Shown piece by piece: positions 1-11,539 of a DNA stretch of 64,000 bases (the stretch's first letter is position 1; each line of letters starts with the position of its first letter). Below the pieces are notes generated by a model that ran no database searches, was not told the DNA's origin, and saw nothing but the letters and a program-made list of their open reading frames with translations. This stretch comes from Roseomonas fluvialis. Its GTDB lineage: Bacteria > Pseudomonadota > Alphaproteobacteria > Acetobacterales > Acetobacteraceae. The DNA lies in assembly GCF_022846615.1 (NCBI RefSeq), contig NZ_AP025637.1:1-64000 (forward strand). Reading direction: 5' to 3'. A program made the position numbers and the translations under genes.

Positions 1-100
1 GGCACTGGGGGGTGGTTCGTCCGATCGTCCGAGAAGGGCGGCGACGAGGAGTTCGGGGAAGGAACCCCGACGCAGGGTCATGAGGGGGGCGAGGGATCGC

Positions 101-1546
101 ATGGAGAAGCCAGCCGGTTCGGGTCAGCCGCTCTCCGCCGCGACGATGGGCGAGGCCTGGGCACGGATCCGCGGTCGCCTGCGCGAGGAAGTCGGCGAAG
201 TCGAGTACCGGACCTGGCTGCGCCAGATGACGCTCGCGGGCATCGATGGCGACGAGGCCGTGGTCGTGCTGCCGACACGCTTCCTGCGCGACTGGGTCCG
301 CAGCCACTACGGCGATCGGCTGAGCGCGCTGTGGCAGCAGGAGAGCCCGGCCGTGCGGCGCGTCGATGTGCGGCTGGGCCAGCAGCGTGCGGTGCCCGCC
401 GGCGAGGATGGCGATGAGGCGGCAGCGCCGGACCGCGAGGCTTCGGCGCGGCGCACCGGCCTGGCGGAACCGCTTGCCACGGGCCGTGGGGCGGCGCGCG
501 TCACCGATGCGCGGGGTGATTGGTCGGCGCCGCTCGACCCGCGCTTTACCTTCGACACCTTCGTGGTCGGTAAGCCGAACGAATTCGCCCATGCCTGTGC
601 GCGGCGCGTGGCCGAGAAGCCCGCCTTGCCGGGCTTCAACCCGCTGTTCCTGTATGGCGGCGTGGGCCTGGGCAAGACGCACTTGATGCACGCCGTCGCC
701 TGGGCGATCCGGGCGGGAGAGCCGTCGCGCAACGTGGCCTACATGAGCGCCGAGAAGTTCATGTACCGCTTCATCGCCGCGTTGCGCAGCCAGTCGACCA
801 TGGAGTTCAAGGAAAGCCTGCGGTCGGTCGACGTGCTGATGGTGGACGACCTGCAGTTCCTGATCGGCAAGGACAACACGCAGGAGGAGTTCTTCCACAC
901 CTTCAATGCGTTGGTCGATGCCGGCAAGCAGATCGTCGTCAGCGCGGACAAGTCGCCATCCGACCTGAACGGGCTCGAGGACCGGCTGCGCACACGGCTG
1001 GGCTGCGGCATGGTGGCCGACATCCACGCCACGACCTACGAATTGCGCCTGTCGATCCTGGGTGCGAAGGCCGCGGCGGCGGGCGTCGAAGTCCCCAAGA
1101 GCGTGCAGGAATACCTCGCGCACAAGATCACGTCGAACATCCGCGAACTGGAAGGCGCGCTGAACCGGCTGATCGCGCATGCCAACCTGTTCGGCCGCAC
1201 CATCACGCTCGATGGCGTGCAGGAAGTGCTGCAGGACATCCTGCGCGCGCACGACCGCCGCGTCACGATCGAAGAGATCCAGCGCAAGGTCGCTGAACAC
1301 TACAACATCCGCCTGACCGACATGAGCAGCGCTCGGCGCGCGCGCGCCGTGGCCAGGCCGCGCCAGGTGGCGATGTACCTGGCGAAGCAGCTCACCTCCC
1401 GCTCGTTGCCCGAGATCGGCCGGCGCTTCGGCAACCGCGACCACACCACGGTGATGCACGCGGTATCGCGCATCTCGGAACTGATGCAGGCGGATTCCGC
1501 CTTCGCCGAGGATGTCGAGCTGCTGCGGCGGATGCTGGAGACGTAG
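101..1546 (+). CDS. dnaA: Chromosomal replication initiator protein DnaA
   Basis: This is the ATP-dependent initiator that binds DnaA boxes and melts the replication origin. Counting from the ATG at 101 (481 aa), residues 1-90 form domain I, followed by a low-complexity linker to about residue 140. The AAA+ domain has Walker A GGVGLGKTH at 186-194 and Walker B with D249-D250. The C-terminal DNA-binding domain carries the signature core RDHTTVMHAV. I prefer the start at 101 because a GAGGG run lies just upstream. An in-frame ATG at 80 would add seven residues. It heads the dnaA-dnaN-recF-gyrB block. No clear DnaA boxes are visible in the 100 bp before it. Identification is secure; only the start is uncertain. 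Confidence 0.97.
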   Translation: MEKPAGSGQPLSAATMGEAWARIRGRLREEVGEVEYRTWLRQMTLAGIDGDEAVVVLPTRFLRDWVRSHYGDRLSALWQQESPAVRRVDVRLGQQRAVPAGEDGDEAAAPDREASARRTGLAEPLATGRGAARVTDARGDWSAPLDPRFTFDTFVVGKPNEFAHACARRVAEKPALPGFNPLFLYGGVGLGKTHLMHAVAWAIRAGEPSRNVAYMSAEKFMYRFIAALRSQSTMEFKESLRSVDVLMVDDLQFLIGKDNTQEEFFHTFNALVDAGKQIVVSADKSPSDLNGLEDRLRTRLGCGMVADIHATTYELRLSILGAKAAAAGVEVPKSVQEYLAHKITSNIRELEGALNRLIAHANLFGRTITLDGVQEVLQDILRAHDRRVTIEEIQRKVAEHYNIRLTDMSSARRARAVARPRQVAMYLAKQLTSRSLPEIGRRFGNRDHTTVMHAVSRISELMQADSAFAEDVELLRRMLET

Positions 1547-1857
1547 GTCTTGCTTCTCTGACGGCGTGCCGTCGCGCCTTGCGATAGCGGATCGCGCTGC
1601 GATCCGGACGCAAGCGCGGCGGCCGGCACCTACCGGTGAGCGTGCCCCCCCCATGCGCCGGCCGCCCCGCCCCGCCCGGTTTCCCCGGCTTTCCTGGCTT
1701 TCCCCCCTGGAATCCCGCTGATATGGTGCGGCCCCCTCGGCCGGCCGCCGCGCGGGCCGATTCGGTGCCGGCGGCCGCGGGGGGACCTCAGGGGGACACT
1801 GGTGGTCCCGCATCGCGTGATGCGGCGGCCGCCTCAGGATCGGGGCGTCAGGCTGCG
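1547..1857. other. dnaA-dnaN intergenic region with a small hairpin
   Basis: These 311 bp separate dnaA from the chosen dnaN start. The dnaN frame stays open upstream to 1636, but the extension is rich in Pro, Gly and Ala with no family similarity, so I treat it as non-coding. Two short hairpins follow dnaA: a 6-bp stem at 1560-1573, and a perfect 8-bp stem (CGGATCGC/GCGATCCG) at 1588-1606 with a 3-nt loop. Neither has a T-run, so termination is only possible. No DnaA box (TTATCCACA-like) is visible. Confidence 0.45.
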
Positions 1858-2988
1858 ATGAAGTTCACGGTCGACCGGGCAGTGCTGCTCAAGGCTCTCG
1901 CGCATGTGCAGAGCGTTGTGGAACGGCGCAACACCATCCCCATCCTCGCGAATGTGCTGATCGACGCGAAGACCGAGGGCAGCCTCACGCTCACCGCCAC
2001 CGACATGGAGATCGCGGTGGTCGAGGACGTGGCGGGCGTGACTGTCGCGCGCGGTGGGCGCACCACCGCGCCGGCCGCCACGCTGTACGAGATCGTGCGC
2101 AAGCTGGCCGACGGCGCGCGTATCGAATTCGACCATGGCGGCGGCGATGGACCGCTCAGCCTGCGTGCGGGCAAGTTCAACACCACGCTGTCGGTGCTGC
2201 CGGTCGACGATTTCCCGTCCATGACCGAAGGCAAGATGCCGACGAAGTTCGCGATCAAGGCCGGTGTGCTGCGCGACCTGATCGACCGCACGCGCTTCGC
2301 GATCAGCACCGAGGAAACCCGCTACTACCTGAACGGCATCTACCTGCACGCCGCCGAGAGCGACGGCGCGCCGGTGCTGCGCGCGGTAGCAACCGACGGC
2401 CACCGCCTCGCGCGCGTCGAGGAACCGCTGCCCGAAGGTGCGAAGGCGATGCCCGGCGTGATCGTGCCGCGCAAGACGGTGAACGAGGTGCGCAAGCTGG
2501 CGGAAGAAACGCAGGACGAGATCGAGATCCGCCTGTCGGACACCAAGATCCGCTTCGGGCTCGGCACCGTCTCGCTGACCAGCAAGCTGATCGACGGCAC
2601 CTTCCCGGAATACGAGCGCGTGATCCCGCGCGGCAACGACAAGAAGCTGACCGTGCCGAAGAAGGATTTCGAGGAGGCGGTGGCGCGCGTGGCGGCGATT
2701 TCGTCGGAGCGCTCGCGGCCGGTGAAGCTGTCGATCTCGCGCAACAACCTGCTGCTCTCGGCTGCCAGCCCGGAGCAGGGCCAGGCGCAGGAGGAGCTCG
2801 ACAGCGACACCGTGTCGTATGAGAGCAGCCCGCTCGAGATCGGCTTCCAGGCGCGGTACCTGACCGACATTACGGCGCAGATCGGCGAGAATGTGGAGTT
2901 CCTGTTCGCGGATGGTGCGGCGCCGACGATCGTTAAGGACGCAGCGAAGCCCGAGGCGCTGTACGTGCTGATGCCGATGCGGGTCTAG
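1858..2988 (+). CDS. dnaN: DNA polymerase III subunit beta (sliding clamp)
   Basis: The ring-shaped processivity clamp tethers Pol III and other proteins to DNA. The 376-aa product from the ATG at 1858 has the usual clamp length and N-terminus (MKFTVDRAVLLKALAHVQ), followed by the NTIPIL motif of domain 1. The C-terminus ends in YVLMPMRV, the typical end of the third domain, whose hydrophobic pocket binds partners. The open frame reaches back to 1636, but that extension is unlike any clamp. The gene sits downstream of dnaA in the same direction. A palindromic repeat begins directly at its stop codon. Confidence 0.97.
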   Translation: MKFTVDRAVLLKALAHVQSVVERRNTIPILANVLIDAKTEGSLTLTATDMEIAVVEDVAGVTVARGGRTTAPAATLYEIVRKLADGARIEFDHGGGDGPLSLRAGKFNTTLSVLPVDDFPSMTEGKMPTKFAIKAGVLRDLIDRTRFAISTEETRYYLNGIYLHAAESDGAPVLRAVATDGHRLARVEEPLPEGAKAMPGVIVPRKTVNEVRKLAEETQDEIEIRLSDTKIRFGLGTVSLTSKLIDGTFPEYERVIPRGNDKKLTVPKKDFEEAVARVAAISSERSRPVKLSISRNNLLLSAASPEQGQAQEELDSDTVSYESSPLEIGFQARYLTDITAQIGENVEFLFADGAAPTIVKDAAKPEALYVLMPMRV

Positions 2989-3092
2989 AGCAGATCCCGA
3001 CAGATGGAATCATCTGGTCGGGCGAAGATGCTCGCGAAAACAACGGGCTAGAGTCGTTACAGTGAGCCAAGGCGAACGAAAACGGCTCTAGC
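2989..3092. repeat. Composite palindromic intergenic repeat
   Basis: Two inverted-repeat modules fill the gap between the convergent dnaN and the small membrane-protein gene. The first pairs 2996-3006 with 3011-3022 (CCCGACAGATG against CATCTGGTCGGG) around a GAAT loop, with one bulged base. The second pairs 3047-3058 with 3081-3092 (GCTAGAGTCGTT against AACGGCTCTAGC), 11 of 12 positions Watson-Crick plus one wobble. A partial relative of the first module lies at 39478-39515. It resembles the dispersed intergenic palindromes of alphaproteobacterial genomes. It could also act as a bidirectional terminator. Confidence 0.6.
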
Positions 3093-3486
3093 GCTTCGAC
3101 TGACCCCAGACGATTGCCCCCGCGGCCCCTGCGATAGCGATGGATTCGGCCGCCAGTCGGATCACAAGGTCGTTGCGTGACAACACTTCGACGCAGCGGG
3201 CCGGGTCGCCTTGATCATAGGCGATCGGCACGCTGTCCTCGGCGGCGCGCGACGGTGCCGGCAGGGAGCTCACGACGATTCTCCCCGTCACCGGCCGCCC
3301 GTCCGGCAGTTGGAAGACGACAACGCGGCGGTGTGCCGGAAGCCAGGACCGCTTTTCCAGTATACGGGCCGTGGCATGCGGCCAGATACGCAAATGATGG
3401 GCACGGCGGATAAGCCGCAGGATCCCGTGGACCCAGACCGCCAGCAACGCAAGAAGCAGGCCCCCGAACACCACACCTGCGCTCAC
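3088..3486 (-). CDS. Small membrane protein, DUF3592-like
   Basis: This 132-aa protein has a transmembrane helix near the N-terminus (about 3-24) and a second hydrophobic stretch near the C-terminus (about 110-127). Between them is a soluble segment with a GRPVTGRIVVSS strand-like pattern and a YDQGDPARCVEV motif typical of DUF3592 proteins. The start is GTG at 3486, supported by a GGAGG sequence about 11 nt upstream. It is transcribed against its neighbours dnaN and recF. The function of the family is unknown, and the assignment rests on the motif and topology only. Confidence 0.6.
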   Translation of the reverse strand: MSAGVVFGGLLLALLAVWVHGILRLIRRAHHLRIWPHATARILEKRSWLPAHRRVVVFQLPDGRPVTGRIVVSSLPAPSRAAEDSVPIAYDQGDPARCVEVLSRNDLVIRLAAESIAIAGAAGAIVWGQSKR

Positions 3487-3570
3487 GCCGTTGCCTCCGC
3501 CCGTGATCGCGCCGGGACGGGGCAGACGGCATCATTTCCGCACTGCCGCGCTGCTGGTATCGGGTAGCCC

Positions 3571-7229
<3,659 letters not shown>

Positions 7230-7294
7230 TCAGGACTTCCCACGGCGGCCGGGGCGCGCGACCATTGCGCACCCAGCAGCCGCGAGGTCCCGCC

Positions 7295-8695
7295 ATGTCG
7301 CTCACCAACCAGCCCGATCCCGAGGAACGCCGGCGCGTCGTCGCGCAGGATCTGCAGAACGTCATGCACCCGATCCTCCAGCACAAGGCGCTGGAGAAGT
7401 CGCAGATGGTGGTGACCGGCGCGCGCGGGTCGACCATCACCGACGCCGATGGCACGTCGTATCTCGACGCCATGGCCGGGCTGTGGTGCGTGAACATCGG
7501 CTATGGCCGCACCGAGCTCGCGCAGATCGCCGCCGAGCAGATGGAGCAGATGGCCTACTACCCGCACACGGCCATGAACCTGCCCGCCGCGCGCCTGGCC
7601 GAGCAGATCAACACGCTGATGGGCGGCGACTACCACACCTATTTCGTCAATTCGGGCTCGGAGGCGAACGAGGCCGGCTTCAAGGTGGCGCGGCAATACG
7701 CCAAGCACGAATTCCCGGGCCAGTTCCGCTTCAAGACCATCGCGCGCCACTACGCCTATCACGGCACCACGCTCGCCACGCTGGCGGCGGGCGGCATGGG
7801 CGAGCGCAAGATGAAGTTCGAACCCTTCGCCGGCGAGTTCATCCATGTCCCGGCGCCGACCTGCTACCGCTGCCCCTACGGCCTGGAATACCCGTCCTGC
7901 AAGACGGCCTGCGCGACCGCGATCGAGGCGACGATCCAGTCCGAAGGCCCGCAGACCGTCGCGGAAGTGATCGTCGAACCGATCATGTCCGGCGTCGGCG
8001 TCGCGGTGCCGCCCGATGACTACCTGCCGAAGGTCGAGGCGATCTGCCGCAAGTACGACGTGCTGCTGCATGTCGATGAGGTCATCAATGGCTTCGGCCG
8101 CACCGGCAGGATGTTCGGCCACCAGCACTACGGCATCAGCCCCGACATCATGGCGGTGGCGAAGGGGATCGTCTCCGCCTACCTGCCGATCGCCGCGACA
8201 GTGGTGAAGAACCGCGTGTTCGAATCCTTCCTCGGCGAGGTCGCGGAATCGCGCCAGGTGATGCAGGTGAACACCTATGGCGGGCACCCGGCCGCCGCCG
8301 CGGTGGCGGTCCGCAACATCGAGATCATGCTCGAGGAAAAGCTACCCGAGCGCGCCGCCACCATGGGCGCCTACCTGATGGACCAGCTGCAGGCCGCGCT
8401 GTGGAAGCACGGCATCACTGGCGATATTCGCGGCAAGGGCCTGCTGATTGGCATCGAACTGGTGACCGACCGTGACTCCAAGACGCAGCTCGATGGCGCG
8501 CTGGTCGGCGGCGTGGTGGAATTCTGCAAGGCGAATGGCGTGATCGTCGGGCGCTCCGGTGGCGGGTCGCGACATTCCAACACCATCGTGCTGTCGCCGC
8601 CGCTGGTGATCACGCGCACCGAATGCGACACGCTGGTCGAGGTGCTGGACCGCGCGCTGGGCCATACCGTGGCGAAGATGGCCGGCGCCGCCTGA
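7295..8695 (+). CDS. Class III aminotransferase (PLP-dependent)
   Basis: This 466-aa enzyme transfers an amino group, most likely from an omega-amino acid or amine to pyruvate. The GLWCVNIGYGR block, NSGSEANEAG, the HVDEVINGFGRTG motif holding the PLP-binding Asp, and the AVAKGIVSAYLP motif with the Schiff-base Lys define the class III fold. An inserted CYRCPYGLEYPSC segment is typical of the taurine/beta-alanine/polyamine-pyruvate group. ATG 7295 is preferred over the open frame from 7226, which overlaps gyrB. The exact substrate cannot be told from sequence alone. Beta-alanine:pyruvate or taurine:pyruvate transaminase are the leading options. Confidence 0.88.
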   Translation: MSLTNQPDPEERRRVVAQDLQNVMHPILQHKALEKSQMVVTGARGSTITDADGTSYLDAMAGLWCVNIGYGRTELAQIAAEQMEQMAYYPHTAMNLPAARLAEQINTLMGGDYHTYFVNSGSEANEAGFKVARQYAKHEFPGQFRFKTIARHYAYHGTTLATLAAGGMGERKMKFEPFAGEFIHVPAPTCYRCPYGLEYPSCKTACATAIEATIQSEGPQTVAEVIVEPIMSGVGVAVPPDDYLPKVEAICRKYDVLLHVDEVINGFGRTGRMFGHQHYGISPDIMAVAKGIVSAYLPIAATVVKNRVFESFLGEVAESRQVMQVNTYGGHPAAAAVAVRNIEIMLEEKLPERAATMGAYLMDQLQAALWKHGITGDIRGKGLLIGIELVTDRDSKTQLDGALVGGVVEFCKANGVIVGRSGGGSRHSNTIVLSPPLVITRTECDTLVEVLDRALGHTVAKMAGAA

Positions 8696-8712
8696 CCCAG
8701 CCCCTGCCGCGC

Positions 8713-9849
8713 ATGCCCTGGGCGCTGCTGGCCGCAGCGTGCCTGGGCATGTTCGCCGCGTCATCGAGCGGCACGACGCGCGCGCCGTTCCTCATCGACA
8801 TGGCGCGCGACCTTGGCGCCAGCCTGCCGCTGGTCGCAAACCTGATGGCGTTGACCTCGATCAGTTGGGGCATCACGTCGTTGATGGCGGGCGCGGCTTC
8901 GGATCGCTGGGGGCGGCGGCCCTTCCTGATCGGCGGGCCGATCGGGTTGGCGCTGTGCCTGGTGGGTGTCGCGGCATCGCCGGGCTACTGGAGCGTGGCG
9001 CTGGCGGTGACGCTCGCGGGCGCCTTCGCGGGCGGCTTCACCGGCGTGATCATGACCGAGGCCTCGGCCCGCACGGTAGATCGCCAGCGCGGGCGGGCAC
9101 TCGGCTGGGTCATGGCGGGGCAGTCGCTGTCGCTGCTGGTGGGCGTTCCCCTGGCGGCCTGGGCGGGCAGCGTCATCGGCTGGCGGGGCGTAAGCCTCAG
9201 TGTCGGTGCGATCGCGCTGCTGGCGGCGCTGGGGTTGTTCGCCACGACGCTGCGCCCCGTTGCGGTGCGCGCTGCCTCCGCCGCGCGGCCCACCATGCGC
9301 GGTGCGATGACCGGCCCGGTGCTGCGGTTGCTCGCGATGGGGGTGGCGGAGCGCGTCTGCTACGGCGTGTCGGTCGTGTATTTCGCGACCTTCCTGCAGG
9401 TGTCCTACGGGCTGACGCCGGCCGGCGTGGCGATTCCGCTGGCGGTGATCGCGCTGGGCAATATCCTCGGCACGGTGGTGGGCGGTCAGATGGCGGACCG
9501 GCTGCCGAACCGGTTGCATGTCTTCGCCGGCGCGATGGTCGGATCCGCGCTCATTGCGCTGGTGCTCTACACCTGGACGCCGGGTCTTGTGACGACCGTC
9601 GCGGTGGGTTTCGCCTACATCTTTGTCAATGCCACCGCGCGACCCTCGCTGATGGCCGCGCTCGCCAACGTACCGGACGAGGTGCGTGGCACGGTGCTCG
9701 GGCTGAACGTTACCTCGGCCAGCTTCGGTTGGCTGGGGGCGACCGCCATCGGTGGCTGGGTCATGGTGAGCTTCGGTTTCGCCGGCTTCGGGCCTTTGGC
9801 GGCGGGTTCGGCGTTGATCGGCGCGGCGCTGGCGCTGGCGAGGCGCTGA
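8713..9849 (+). CDS. MFS transporter
   Basis: This is a 378-aa integral membrane protein with about twelve hydrophobic helices and the major-facilitator loop motif between helices 2 and 3 (AGAASDRWGRRPFLIG). A weaker counterpart occurs in the second half (GGQMADRLPNR). It probably exports or imports a small molecule across the inner membrane by proton coupling. The ATG at 8713 follows the aminotransferase stop by 17 nt in the same direction, so the two may be co-transcribed. The frame is open upstream but overlaps the aminotransferase. The substrate is unknown. Confidence 0.85.
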   Translation: MPWALLAAACLGMFAASSSGTTRAPFLIDMARDLGASLPLVANLMALTSISWGITSLMAGAASDRWGRRPFLIGGPIGLALCLVGVAASPGYWSVALAVTLAGAFAGGFTGVIMTEASARTVDRQRGRALGWVMAGQSLSLLVGVPLAAWAGSVIGWRGVSLSVGAIALLAALGLFATTLRPVAVRAASAARPTMRGAMTGPVLRLLAMGVAERVCYGVSVVYFATFLQVSYGLTPAGVAIPLAVIALGNILGTVVGGQMADRLPNRLHVFAGAMVGSALIALVLYTWTPGLVTTVAVGFAYIFVNATARPSLMAALANVPDEVRGTVLGLNVTSASFGWLGATAIGGWVMVSFGFAGFGPLAAGSALIGAALALARR

Positions 9850-9892
9850 GCAGGGGTTGCGCAAACCGCGCAGCGCGGGAACCATTCCGTGC

Positions 9893-11539
9893 ATGACCGA
9901 CGCCTTCGACCCCATCAGCCTCGAGATCCACTGGTCTCGCCTCATCTCCATCGCCGACGAGGCCGCCACCGGCCTGTTGCGCACCGCTTTCTCCACCATC
10001 GTGCGCGAGTCGAACGACTTCGCGACCGTGCTGATGGACCGCAACGGCGACAGCGTCAGCGAAAACACGGGCGGCATCGCGTCGTTCTCCTGCATCCTGC
10101 CCAAGACCACGAAGCACTTCCTGGAACGCTTCCCCGCCGAGACCTGGCGGCCGGGCGATTGCGTCATCACCAACGACCCGTGGCTCGCGACCGGGCACCT
10201 GCCGGACTTCACGGCCGTCACGCCGGTTTTCCATCGTGGCGCGTTGGTGGGCTTCGCGGGATCGATCGCGCATTCGCCGGATGTCGGCGGGTCGCTCTGG
10301 TCGGCGGATTGCCGCGAGCTGTTCGAGGAAGGCATCCGCATCCCACCCGCGCGCCTGTATCGCGAAGGCCAGCGCAACGAGGACCTGGTGGACGTGCTGC
10401 TGTCCAACGTCCGCGTGCCGCGCCAGGTTATGGGCGACCTGGAAGCGCAGGTTGTCGCAAACCAGGTCTGCGCGCGCGGCGTGGCAGAATTCCTCGGCGA
10501 CACCGGCCTGCCGGACCTGCAGGGCCTGTCCGTCGCGCTGTCGCAGCGCACCGATGCGGCGATGCGCCGCGCCATCGCCGCCCTGCCCGACGGCACCTGG
10601 CGCAGCACGCTGGAAGCGGACGGCTTCGACGAAGCAATCACGCGCATCCAGTGCGAGGTCACCATCCGCGGCGACACCATGCATATCGACTTCGCCGGCA
10701 CCTCGCCGCAGGTCGATCGCGGCATCAACTGCGTGATGAACTACACGCATGCCTATTCGGTGTATCCGGTGAAATGCGCGCTCGATCCCTTCACGCCGCG
10801 CAACGAGGGATCCTACCAGGCGATCACCGTGGCTGCGCCCGACGGCAGCATCCTGAACCCGCGCTTTCCCGCGCCGTGTTCCGCGCGGCAGCTCACGGGG
10901 CATCTGCTGGCGGGCGCGATCTACAAGGCGCTGGCGCCGGTGATGCCCGAGAAGATCATCGCCGAATGCGGCGGCGCGCCGACCATGCGCGCGCTGTTCA
11001 GCGGTTACGACATCGAGGGCGACCGATTCTCGCAGGTGTTGTTCGCGAGTGGCGGCATGGGCGCATCGCCGCATCGCGACGGGCTGCCGACGACGGCCTT
11101 CCCGACCAATGTCGGCGCGGGGTCGATCGAGGCGTACGAAAGCGTTGCGCCGCTGCTGGTGTGGAAGAAGCAGCTGCTGCCGGATTCCGGCGGCGCGGGG
11201 CGCTTCCGCGGCGGGCTCGGCCAGGATGTAGAGATCGAGGTTCGCGCGCCGGATGCGGTGCGGCTCTCGTTGCTGTCGGACCGGCGCGACCATCCGGCGC
11301 AGGGCGTGCTCGGTGGCGCCGCCGGTGCTGCGGCGGTGATCGAACTGGCGGATGGCACACGCCCGCATCCGAAGTCGCGCAGCACGGTCGCGGCCGGTGC
11401 GCGGCTGCGGATGCACTACCCCGGCGGCGGCGGATACGGCGACCCGAAGGACCGCGACCCTGCGGCGTTGGCCGAGGATATCCGCAACGGCTACGTCACG
11501 CCGGAAGGTGCTGCGCGCGACTACGGGGTGAAGTCATGA
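9893..11539 (+). CDS. hyuB: Hydantoinase B/oxoprolinase family subunit
   Basis: HyuB is one of two subunits of ATP-dependent hydantoinases, 5-oxoprolinases or acetone-carboxylase-like enzymes that open cyclic amides. The 548-aa protein begins with the family pattern DPISLEIHWSRLISIADEA and contains VRESNDFATVLMD, CVITNDPWLATGHLPD and SGGMGASPHRDG. The C-terminal GGGGYGDP motif is typical of HyuB. The ATG at 9893 is chosen over an upstream in-frame codon at 9857. The stop overlaps the hyuA start (ATGA), which implies translational coupling. The substrate (hydantoin, N-methylhydantoin or oxoproline) is undetermined. Confidence 0.9.
   Translation: MTDAFDPISLEIHWSRLISIADEAATGLLRTAFSTIVRESNDFATVLMDRNGDSVSENTGGIASFSCILPKTTKHFLERFPAETWRPGDCVITNDPWLATGHLPDFTAVTPVFHRGALVGFAGSIAHSPDVGGSLWSADCRELFEEGIRIPPARLYREGQRNEDLVDVLLSNVRVPRQVMGDLEAQVVANQVCARGVAEFLGDTGLPDLQGLSVALSQRTDAAMRRAIAALPDGTWRSTLEADGFDEAITRIQCEVTIRGDTMHIDFAGTSPQVDRGINCVMNYTHAYSVYPVKCALDPFTPRNEGSYQAITVAAPDGSILNPRFPAPCSARQLTGHLLAGAIYKALAPVMPEKIIAECGGAPTMRALFSGYDIEGDRFSQVLFASGGMGASPHRDGLPTTAFPTNVGAGSIEAYESVAPLLVWKKQLLPDSGGAGRFRGGLGQDVEIEVRAPDAVRLSLLSDRRDHPAQGVLGGAAGAAAVIELADGTRPHPKSRSTVAAGARLRMHYPGGGGYGDPKDRDPAALAEDIRNGYVTPEGAARDYGVKS

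Noticed and set aside
1636-1857. N-terminal extension of dnaN by 74 residues
   Set aside because: The extension is Pro/Gly/Ala rich and has no counterpart in beta clamps; the MKFTVDRAVLL start at 1858 matches the family.
1-1857. A replication origin with DnaA boxes around dnaA
   Set aside because: No TTATCCACA-like boxes or AT-rich unwinding stretch was seen before dnaA or between dnaA and dnaN, so the origin is not placed here.
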